This document shows, piece after piece, positions 25,801 to 37,800 of a DNA stretch of 64,000 nt. How positions within the stretch are numbered: position 1 is the first letter of the stretch; the number at the start of each line of letters is the position of its first letter. Under the pieces are notes generated by a model. The model made no database searches. It saw nothing but the letters and a program-made list of their open reading frames with translations, and was not told the DNA's origin. A program made the translations under genes and the position numbers. The DNA lies in the NCBI RefSeq assembly GCF_000002075.1, contig NW_004797315.1, positions 1,573,133 to 1,637,132 on the forward strand. The letters run 5' to 3'. This stretch comes from Aplysia californica. Taxonomy: Eukaryota; Mollusca; Gastropoda; Aplysiida; Aplysiidae.

Positions 25801-28800
25801 ATTAGAAGAAAACAAAGAAAAATACATAATGCAGATACAATTAATCATTAAAAGAATGAAACCGTTTGTTCTCTCTCATTCGTACATTTCAACTGCTTGC
25901 TAACAAAATGTGGGTCAGAGAGAGGGAGGGCGCAAAAGGGACCTTCTTTTACTTCATTTGATTTCAACAAATTTTATTTGAGTAGAAACATAGCATAATG
26001 AGTCGTTTGTGGCAATCGGGTTGTTTTGTTTAGATATATCGGGTAAAAGCTTGGTTTTCTATAAACTATGTATGACTGTGTGTCTCCCCGACTTCAGATG
26101 ATTATAATTCTAGAAGACTAATACTGTTTTCACCCACTTGTAGGGCTTGAAAAAAATCTGAAATCTGATAAGAGTAATGTTATGTCATCAAAAGGCAACA
26201 TGAGACCAATTATGTCATGTTGCTACACATTTCACTTTTAAGTATTTTGTACACTTTCTATACCGGTACAGAGTGAATTTTGCATTCCCAGTTGCAAGGA
26301 CCCTTACTAGCATATTATGAAGAACACCATTTAATACAACTTACTTAATCAAAACCAAATGTCCTCTTATACAAAATTAAATACATTGGGGGGGGGGGGG
26401 GGGGGGGGGAGACCTCCAGTGGATAAATGAGTAGTGAGTTTAGAGGTATGTTTGCCATAGTAAAACAATTTGCCCTTCCTCCATCAATAACATTTTTAAA
26501 ATTTATTTATTTTCTTATACTATTCATGACAATAAACATGCAAGATTCCTATTTTCATTCCACTTCATCAGACACATATTTATCGTCTTTGCACAAATTC
26601 TAGAAAGCTGACCTCTAGTGCAATAAATTCTAATACAATAAAAACAGTAAACTGATCAAAATAAAAACCTTGATAAAAAAAACTGAAAGACATCATATAG
26701 AATGGCTAAAATTTTCTCCTTAACAAAAAAAATAAATAATAGCAGTTATCCTTTCTCAATGAAAACATAACACAAAGTTGAAACTTAAAAAAAGAAAGCA
26801 ACCTCTCTACCCCACACACAATCTCAGCTCACCTGATGAGAGGTTCTCCCAAACTATAGCCCTGACTGGCTGGAACCTTGAGAACCAGCTTTACAGCTTG
26901 TCCAAGTTCATAGACGTAGATCTGGAAAATATGGAAGGAAAGGGGGAAAAATTTTAAGAACTTACGGTGGAAATGGTTGTAAATGTTTAAAGCACTGTGC
27001 ATAACGATTTAGATCATTTAGGAGGCTGGTTGCTTCCACCAAACCTGCCAGACAGGGGCAACCTGGGCTGATTGAAAGATAAATTGTCCCAGCTAACCAA
27101 TAGAGTTACATTGTGTACCAGAACCTCCAAAAGAGGGAATCATAGTCACATCATCCGCATCAAAGAAGAGTATAACCAGAGGTGTTGGTCACATATCTGA
27201 GGTAATTTTAGATTTCAGGATAATGCAATAAGAGAGTGCACACTGGAAAAAGACTTGAACCAATTATTCAAAAGACAAGAAGACAAACACAAAGGGATTT
27301 AAAATCTCCTCTTTTTATTTTACCTATCTCCTCCACACACAAATATTCCCTTGATTATCCAATACGTAAAGACAAAGTTCCAAATAATGTTATTTTCCAA
27401 GATCTTATCTACGGCCTACACTGTGACATTGTCCCCAGAAAACTTACATCTCTCATAACATGATTAAAAGACATACTACATAATACCCAGTGCACACTGC
27501 AATAAGGTTTTGTCACATCTCCACTTGATACATTTGATTAGCCAGATTTTCCTTTACGGATGGGCAAAAGCTATCAATCTGGCAAGCTTTGATCAATTTC
27601 TCCAAAATTAAAAAATGTTTGTATTTTTCTTTATCACAAATCTGATACGTCTAAGGAAAACAGCCTTTTAGAAGTCTTCTCCACTTTTGCACATGAAATG
27701 CGATAGGCCCTGATAGGACTCCTGGGTCAAATTTAATGAAGCAAAGCAAAGGTCAACTTGTTAAAGGGTGCACTGGTGCCACCATTAATCAATCTGACCC
27801 CATCAATCTGATTATACTGATGAACAAAATTTTTAAAGTCTATAGCCCACATCTTACATGGTAAAGAAAGAGTGAAGTCCAGCACTTACTGAGATTATCT
27901 GCTTATCAAACAGATCGCTGTTCTGGGCATCTTGCGCCCGCACCTCCAGGACGAACACACCTCCGGAGAAAGCTTTATATGAGCTGAGAACTGTGAAGAT
28001 GCCTGTGTTGTAGCCATCACCATCCACTTTAAAGGCGCTGAGACCAACAGAACCGCTTTCGCCTTGGGCAAAAAATACAGACCTCAGGATTTGGTAGTTA
28101 ATAGCGTTGTTGCCTTTTCCATCTGCATCCCTGGCATCAAAAGTATGAACTCTTCCAGAGGGACCATCGACTGTTGCATAGGTATTTCCAGTAGCTTGAA
28201 TAGCTGTAAAGTATAGGAAACCAAGTGTAAATGAGGTAACAAATCTATGGCTTCATATTCAAAGACTTTGCTTCAAAGTCAAGAGAAACAGATACTTCTT
28301 TAATGAAAAAAAGTATATTTAAAATGGATGTGGATGGAAATGATTCCTATATAAAGTATGTTTATATCAGCAAGAAATGTAAATACACAAGTGGTGACCT
28401 TTGAGACATTCAGCATAGGTCTTATCAGTGTCCTTGACCTCTTTCCATCACCAGTTCATAACTGTTCTTCCTCTACAACAAGTTTTCTTTTCTTTGTGTC
28501 AAAGCTAATTGATCTAAAGAAGGATCATTCCAAAGGCACGGCACTTGGTCCCATAAAACGAAACTTGGCTAGCAAGCAATTTTCAGGAACAACTGGCAAA
28601 AGCCGCTTTACATTAATTGAACTCCAAACTTCCACATCTTGGTTTGATTCAAAATCAGCAGTGCTTCAACAGATAACAAACATACTAATGACCAACATAC
28701 AAATTATAGAAACATCAATGAACAGCACACACAAAACATGAATGAGAGATCATTCACAGGAAGTGTCAACTTTTCCATACTTTCAAATGGTCAACATAGA

Positions 28801-31800
28801 AATCTTGTATGTGAAGAATAAATGTCTTTACTGTGACAGCCATCAAGTTCATACAATTTTTTTTCTTTGATATAATGATCTCTAAAAGGAAGATGGCAAA
28901 AATTACCAGCAATAGCTGTAGGTGATGGGAACTTGGGTCCATTATCGTTCTGATCGATGACCCGCACCTCGATGTAGGCCACATCATCCTGAAGAGGTCG
29001 GACTGCGGACATGTCAAAGGCCCTCTTTCTACGGCTGACACTTGCTGGAACCTCAGACCTGATCCTGACACACATGTAGAACTCTGTGCTTTCCTCATAG
29101 TCTACAATGCGGCGTGTGACCAAACGTCCATCGGGATTGAGACTCAGGGCAGACATCGCATTACCTCTCCGGCCTGTGGAGAAGGAAGTCAATGGTTTGA
29201 ATTCAACAGGACAAAATTATTTCTGGCCACATTCCTCATATTTTATCACAACTTACATCAGTTCTGGAAGGGCCACAATAAAATTAATCTTAAAGATCCT
29301 ATGTCACTATGTGGAAACTGACTATCTCTGTAGGTTGTTCATTTCTTTCATAAAAACATGTGCTGCTGCGGAGACTTTGAGTTAAATACAGCAGGGACTT
29401 TAGGATTCACATTTAATCTCAATGGAGCTCAATAGTCACACCTCTTTTATTTGGGGCATTTATTCAGAGGCACAATCGAGTCTGGTATCAGCATAGCAAG
29501 CATAAGACTCATCAAAACAAAAGTCTGCAACACATCCTTCCTTGCCTGGCTCAGTACCCATGTAATGGTGAAACAAAAAGATATGAAAGAACAAAGAACT
29601 CACAATATTCATTGTCCGAATAGAGCTCATAAGTAACAGCATTGTTCCCAGGACCGTCTGGGTCGCATCCTGAAAGTCTTCTGATGGTTGTATTCACAGG
29701 CTCATTTTCTTCCACCGTCACTATCACAGGTTGACTCAGCTAGAAACAAACAAAAATACCCAACCGAATAGCATAGTTAAACGCAAGAGATGAAAAAGTT
29801 TTAAAAATGTAACTCTTTTAACATGAATCAACACTCTCAGCGTTAGAACTAAAAGGGAAGAACAGTGTCATCGCTCACTGTTTTTCTCCTTGTCTCTTTA
29901 ATTATTTCTTCCTCACCATTAATTCAACAAACAGAAGTCATTCGTTCATAATTCCTCTATTTTCCAGCTTCTGAATGCAATTAACTTGGATTTGATGTAT
30001 GACATGACTACATTCCAATAGTATTTGTCTTCTTCTGTTTTGAAGAAAATTGTAAACACTGCTAGTCAGATTTAGCTGCTGCAGTGTTGTGAAAACTGCA
30101 GGTTTTGTCAAGCACTGTCTGAATGAATTAAAAGTGAAAGGATGACAGCAAGTTAACCCATGAACTTGAACAGAGAAACTTATTTCTATCAAACATTTGC
30201 TTCCTAACTTTACAAGAAACTTAAGAAAAAAATCCTTAATTGCACCAGTGAAAACACTTATATTATTGAGCATATAGTAATATTTTGAGGGAGTGATGCA
30301 TTTCGTACACAATTTTGAGAATTTTAGAACATAAAATCCTCATTAACATCAAGTAGATAAATCATTACTTTTGCAGAGGAAGCCTTTTTAGAGAGCTTAT
30401 CAGTCTCTGATGATTAACTGAATTTAAACCCAATGACAAAAGTCATTTTGAACTATTATCTTGGCAACCCATAGTAAATAAAATCTCAACACTATCGAAA
30501 GCAACAGTACCCAAACACCAGTCAAGAAAACACCAAGTATAAGAAAAAGCACCCAAATTTTAGTCTTGAACCCTGATAACTATTCAACTAGACTGGCGGA
30601 AAAAGTCAGCCATCTCTCAGTACACAAATAAAAACCATGGAAGACAAATAGAACTATCTCTGTGGAAGACAAATAGAACTATCTCTGGACTGACATCATT
30701 CTTCTGATAAAATGTAAAAAAGACCTCACATGCAGTAGAACACACAAAATATTTCACAATGAATTACAAATTATAACAAAACATGGAACTTTTACTTTTA
30801 ATTTCAATTTGACGATCCACTGGCAAACATGTGTTCCTGAGATGACCGCCAACTATCGTGCCAGAACTCGTCTGCTGGGACATTTTGTGACCCACTTTCA
30901 GCACTTTTCAAGGACCCCCGAGCAAGTGTTGAGTTCCTGCGTGCTATCGGCATCGCTGACCACAGCGCCAGAAGAAAGAGAGAGAGAAAGAGAGAAAAAG
31001 AGAAAGAGAGAGAGAGAGTGACTGGCAAACGGGGAACAAAACATGAGAATCTCTTAATACTCAAAAGGTGCTAACGGCTCTAAATTTGAGGAGAAAAAAA
31101 TCCTTAAAACGTCCAGGAATGACTTCCAAAAGGTTTTTCTCCAATGAACGTACCCCACTGCCACATGCTGGATAGCCATTTGGATTACTGAAGGTAGCGT
31201 CGTTGTCATTCTTGTCAGTGAGCTCAAGTATCACAGTGCGGCCAGTCCTAATTTGGAGCGGGCTACTTGTGTCTTGAGCGTACACAAGTAGCTGGAGAAA
31301 CATCAATCAAAACAAGAAATCTCAGCAAATTAAGCATGAGCAAACACAAACTCGGGTAAAAAAAAATTCATGCACATAAACAAATGTCTTGTCTTTTAAA
31401 GAAACTGAACAAGGGGCAAAAACTTTAACCTTACCTTCGAATTTCTAAACACAGCATTTTTCGGGATAGCCCGCTTGCGTTTAAAATCACCCAACTTGTG
31501 TCATAACGCAGTGGGATCAGGCGAGCGTCAATTTTCTACATTTGGAGTTATTGGTATTTTCTTAAATCTCGTTCATTTGTCATGCATTCGATGAAAAAAA
31601 ATACACATGTATCTTGAACAGATGTCGAGATATTTCTGATTGAAGAAGGTGGGAGTCACCTGATTTCATATGTAAAATATCGGGGAAATGGACACAAAAG
31701 TTTGTAACTTCCATAACTTGCAAGTCCTTGGAAAATGAAAATTTACATCCAGCACAAGGATAAATAACAGTGTGCTTTGAGCATAAACAAACTTTCCCAA

Positions 31801-34800
31801 AAGAAACAAAATCTGCAAGTACAAACACTCGATGAACAAATTACTGACTCCATACAGGACTGCCCTTATAGAAGCAACAGAAGGAATAAATAATACATAT
31901 CATGGCTCATTTTCATTTTTTTAATTTCTAGAAGGCAGCTATCAACAGAAAAAAATTGAGTTTCTTCCTTTTACAACATACAACATACAAAACTTTGTAT
32001 CAAGTTTAGTGTTGAGTGTAATACAAAAATGGACCCAAAAGATGCTGTTCATTAAAGTAGGGACACCATAAGAGACACGCTATGGTTTCAGGGTCAAAAG
32101 CAATATACCGACAATCACAGCCACATTATTACTAATAAATCTAACCCCTCCTAATTTCAGACTGATCTACAAGAGTGTCAAATATAATTGGTCGCTTTTA
32201 AGGACAAGCGGGCTAACCCGCATGGCGGGTTATCCAAAAATCTTGACCTACACCAACAGTGGGCATTGCCCTATCTATAGGAGCAGTTTGGTTTCATTGG
32301 TGTGTATATTAATTTGGTTATAGAGAAAACTCTCCTTGTCTTTTAAAGAAACTGAACAAGGGGCAAAAACTTTAACCTTCGATTTTCTAAACACAGCATT
32401 TTTCGGGATAGCCCCCTTGCGCTTAAAATCACCCAACTTGTGTCACAACGCAGTGGGATCAGGCGAGCGTCAATTTCCTATATTTGGAGTTATTGGTATT
32501 TTCTTAAATCTCGTTCATTTGTCATGCATTCGCTGAAAAAAAAATACACATGTATCTTGAACAGAAGTCGAGATATTTCTGATTGAAGAAGGTGGGAGTC
32601 ACCTGATTTCATATGTAAAATATCGGGGAAATGGACACAAAAGTTTGTAACTTCCATAACTTGCGAGTCCTTGGAAAATGAAAATTTACATTTTGTGTGC
32701 CTTTAATCAACGCTTTTTAGTAAAATCTAGACAGAAATACGTTTTTAAATAGATGTAAAAGGTGATGAGCCAAACAAAATAAAATCAATAAAAATTACCA
32801 AACGGGAAGGAAAATGTCAGTTTTTTCGATTTCATTATTTTGACAAGCGCCTGATATCACAACGATGCCTCGCATTTAAAAAACAGGATTTTAAAATTCT
32901 AAACTGAACATTGATAAAAAAAAAATAAAAAATTCACCACACATTCACTAGCCTGCTCACTTTCAACCCCAACCCATCTTCCTCCTCCAAAAACAGAAAC
33001 CAACAATCAACAAAATAAAAACCCCAAAATGTTACCATATCTTTAAAAATATCAACGGCACACTCACTTCCAAGTTGCCTTGTAATTTAAAATCATTTCC
33101 AATTAATGCTCAGACATATGTGTCATGACGCGGTGGAATCAGGCGCTCTTCAATTTTTGGGCATCAGTTGTTGGTATCATCTTAAAAGTAATTTAGTTGC
33201 CTTGCTTTCAATTAAAAAATATCCATTTATCTTGAATAGAAGTCGAAATAGTTGCGATTGAAGGACATGGGGTCACCTGATTTCAAAAGTAAAATTAATG
33301 AGAAAATGGCCGCCAAAGTTTGGTGACTTCCATAGTTTAAGAGTCCTTAGAAACGGCAAATTTACATTATTTGGGCCTTTAATCAACGTTTTTGCATAAA
33401 ATCCACAAATTAAAGTGTTTTTGAACGGACATACAAGGTGTTGAGCCAAAAAACAAAAATTCGAAAAAAACGCCCAAACAAGCCGAAAATGCCGATTTCT
33501 CTGATTTCACTATTTTGACAAGGGCTTGATTTCACCATGATGCCTCACACATTGCTTCAACAAAATAAACAGGGCGCTGCACGGTGGCGACCAGCAACGG
33601 CATGTTAGCAAAATTGTTTGCTATTGCTGTTATATCGTGTATTTATGTATGTATTTATGCATGTATTTTTGCACTTTATGCACAGTGAATATTTGGTACC
33701 TGATAACTTTCTTGGCGCTCTCGATCTAGCGGTTGTACAATGGTTAAACGTCCGTTGGAGTCCATCCTGAAACTTGAGTAACTGTCACTGCTTGCTGACA
33801 GTTCAAAAGTGATGTTGGTGCCAGTGCGGGCTTCAGCATCAAAGAACAATTCATTCCCACCATGATCTTTGACAACATAGTTGGTCTCCTCCTGGGGGGG
33901 GGTCATAACAGCAAATACTAAAAGTCATACAAATACTAAGAGACACAAGTTAGGTCTTGTTTCAGATTTGTTAATAAAGATAATATTGATTACTTTACTT
34001 TTACCTTTTTTTACTTTTTCATCCTCTGTTGCTGTAAAGCGTCGAGGAGAGATGCAGTTTTCTATGGTAGGCCAGCTCTGCCATTTATGTAGTGCTCTTT
34101 TCTATACAAGGATAAGCTCTGAGCACTTTACATCAAAGAGGAGATAAGTAAAACCTAATACATACACCCCCCCCCCCTACAAAAAAACCCATTTCATATA
34201 AACAAGAAAACCAGTTCAACTACATACGGAAGAACTTTCTCAGTCATTCATTAATTTATACATGTTTAAGGACAGCAGTGAAAGCAAGACACATCGGCAA
34301 CTGCTAACACATTCCAACAGAGACATAAACAAATGAGTTCTATGTGACTATTTTTTAGGTCTCTTTTTGAGTGAAGCAAAATGGTCCCTTAAAGGCCATC
34401 TAATACTGAAAAAAAAAGAAGAAAAAAAAAAAAGACCTACTAGAGGTACCCTCTAACCACCTGTACAAGAATAGTCTTAGAGACAAACACTTTTCAATAC
34501 AGGATGTTGACTTTATAAGTAGGCTTTGGACGGGGGGTGGGAGTTTCAATGCTCCACTTTTTCCCCCTCAATGAATTGCATCAGTAGAAGAGAAGAAGAA
34601 AATGTAAACGTAATTGTAAGCGTATAGAGCTTGCTGTTGAGCGAGGATTTGCGCTATACAAATGCTATCTATTATCTATTATTATTAAACAAAATTCCTC
34701 AGTGTGAGAGGCAAGTCTGATGGAAAGAGAGGCAGAAGCAGACAGAGGGAAAAGATACTGGACAAGATGACAACATGGCTGGGAGGTGCAAGAACAACAG

Positions 34801-37800
34801 ACACCATTGCTGCAACGCAAGACAGAACGAAGTGGAGGTCCATGATCGACCACGCCACCGGATAATGATGATGAGAGGGAGGTGTTGTCATGAATCTACA
34901 CACACACACCCATAAACACTGACCTCGGGGGCATAGACAACGTGCCCCACTGGTGGTCCCAGCCACCTGGGGTTGCCATCGTTATCCTCAGTGCTGAGGA
35001 CTGTGATATCAATGGTCATGAAATCCGTCCTGGGCACGTTGCCGTTGTCCCGGGCTCGCACCCTCAGCGAGTACTTCTTGTCTCCTTTACCCACAAGGCT
35101 GGTGGCCACATAGATTGTGCCAAACAAGGGTGAGATTTGAAACAGCGACAACGCTGAAGAGGTAAATAGGCAGGTGAAACGAAAAGTGATTAATCGTCTT
35201 ACAGCACCTGAAAGACTTTCTCAAAGGGGCGGGGGGGGGGGGGGATAAAAACTCTGCAATCAAACACAATTTTTAGACACTCAAGTTTATCTTACCTTTC
35301 CAATATACTCAGTCGCTTTTTTAACTATTGAGTTGAAAAGAAAATCAAAAACAACATTCCCTCAAGAAAGTTGATTATTAAGGGGAGACATACACTCCCG
35401 GAAAAATTTTCTAAACAAATGACTTTTATTCACTTTCATGTAATTGTGCAAGAAGTTCATAGGTAAATAGGATGTACTAAGGTTGAATTTGTTGAATTTC
35501 ACTGAATAATGGGTCTCTGAGGCGGCCATCTTGGATTTTCAAACCAGTTTCTTAGTGCAGAAGAATTTCATAGTAAATATTGAATTATCAACTTGAAATT
35601 TGGCACACAAGTACAAACCTATATGAACTGGGGATCCATGTGGGATTTTGACCTATCTTTAGAACTAAAAAAGTCAGCCCAAAGTCATTGGACCCCCGAG
35701 AGTCAGTTGACGAAATTTTGGGGTACATATTACAAAAAAATTTTAATATTTCCACAAGTTACCAATATTTCACAATTCCCTAACATAGATCCCCAGAATA
35801 GATCTTAAAGCACCTGTACACCAAATTTGAAAACTCCTTGCACCAAAGATGTCACATATGTCAAAAAGTAGATTCTGAGAAAAACAGAAAAAACAGGGAT
35901 TTTTTAAAGGATTTTTAGAGCAATTTGAACTTTTCAAAGCCCTTTTAGGTCATTTCCGGTATTTTTTCAACAGTTTCTTCATTGTGACCCGATAGAACAG
36001 ATGTTTTCCCGCAAAAAACAAAAGTTGGATAGTTTGAAAAATGTTATCGATATTGCCTGGGATCGCCGACCCGCGTCTTCCCTTAATAATGATAACAATG
36101 CTAACTATGATGATGATGATGATGATGATGAATAATTTCTTTTTCCCCCACTCCGATACAATACAACTCTAGGTGCTTCACAATACTTTCATTTAAACAG
36201 AAAATAGTGTGCGTGAACAAATTAAGATTAAATTATTGAAGTTTCTAAAATATTCTTTTAAAACTGTAAAGCTTGTTGTGTTGTAAAGTTTTGATTTGCA
36301 TCTTCGAGGATTTCTTTCTACTATACACCCCATCCTATAAGAGATACACAATTATTGCTATTTCAGCTGTCCTGCCTTTTAAATGCCGAATTGTTTTCAT
36401 AGGAGCATTCAGTACTTCAACTTCAGGTTCCCCAACTGCCTCACGGGTAAACGTGTTCATAAATAAGAGCAGTGAACAAAATAAGAAACTTTATAAAAGT
36501 GTGTCGTACTTTTGTGTCCATTGACACCTGATTACAGGAATCCAAGGAGCTCACTGTACATCACCTGAGCTCACTCCACTAACGGTAAGCTGCAGTGTCC
36601 TATCTAAATATGAAGCAGACACCCACAGCAAGTGTAAACTGAGAACACAACAACACAACTATCCTGATCTGGCGTTTGTCATCTCTATGGACTTGCTCTA
36701 TGGGCAAGAACACCCAGATAAATATCTCCATCGGATTGTTCTATGGAAGGAACACCCTGATAAATATATTCATTGACTTGTTCTATGGGCAGGAACACCC
36801 AGATAAATATCTCCATCGGATTGTTCTATGGAAGGAACACCATGATAAATATATTCATTGACTTGTTCTATGGGCAGGAACACTTTGATCAATATATTCA
36901 TTGACTTGTTCTATGGGCATGAACACCCTGATAAATATATTCATTGACTTGTTCTATGGGCATGAACACCCTGATAAATATATTCATTGACTTGTTCTAT
37001 GGGCATGAACACCCTGATAAATATATTCATTGACTTGTTCTATGGGCATGAACACCCTGATAAATATATTCATTGACTTGTTCTATGGGCAGGAACACCC
37101 TGATAAATATCTCCATTAACTCCTTTTATGGCCAAGAACGCCCTGATAAATATCTCCATAGACTCGTTCTATGGCCAAGAACGCCCTGATAAATATCTCT
37201 ATTGACTCGTTCTATGGCCAAGAACGCCCTGATAAATATCTCTATTGACTAGTTCTATGGCCAAGAACGCCCTGATAAACATCTCCATTGACTTTTCCTA
37301 TGGACAGGAACACCATAAGGACTATGTAAAAAATAGAGACATTAGTTTAATTCTATCTTGAAGGGATATCTTACCTTCAAGACTATTGACCACACCATTT
37401 GCTTCAAGGGAATAAGTAATGCGACCATTCTCGCCGATGTCATCATCAAATGCTTGCACACTCGAAATCTCAGAACCAACATCAGCAGTTTCCGGAACAA
37501 CATAACTCCGAGAATCATCTTTGAAAACTGGCGAGTGGTTGTTCTCGTCAATGAGCTTGATAGTCAACTGTTGGCAAAAAAATTAGCTATTGACAGGATA
37601 AGACAAAGTCGGGGAAAGTCAAATCGACATTCACAGACCAAAACATAACTGACTCAAAGTTTAAAACTTCTTTCTATCTTACATTACATACATCTGCTTT
37701 TTCTACCTTATATCTGTCTATCAGCTTCCTTGGTGCTGCTGATGGGTATTTTTTTTGCATGGTAAATGAGGTAGATCTAGATCTTAAATTGTTGGTGAAA

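Noticed and set aside
30790-30965. Possible extra cadherin exon after a (TC)n tract
   Set aside because: The segment looks exon-like, but no frame joins exons 24 and 25, which already join each other in phase 0 with a sensible sequence.
36687-37315. CRISPR-like array
   Set aside because: Units are contiguous 43-bp tandem copies without unique spacers, in a eukaryotic intron.
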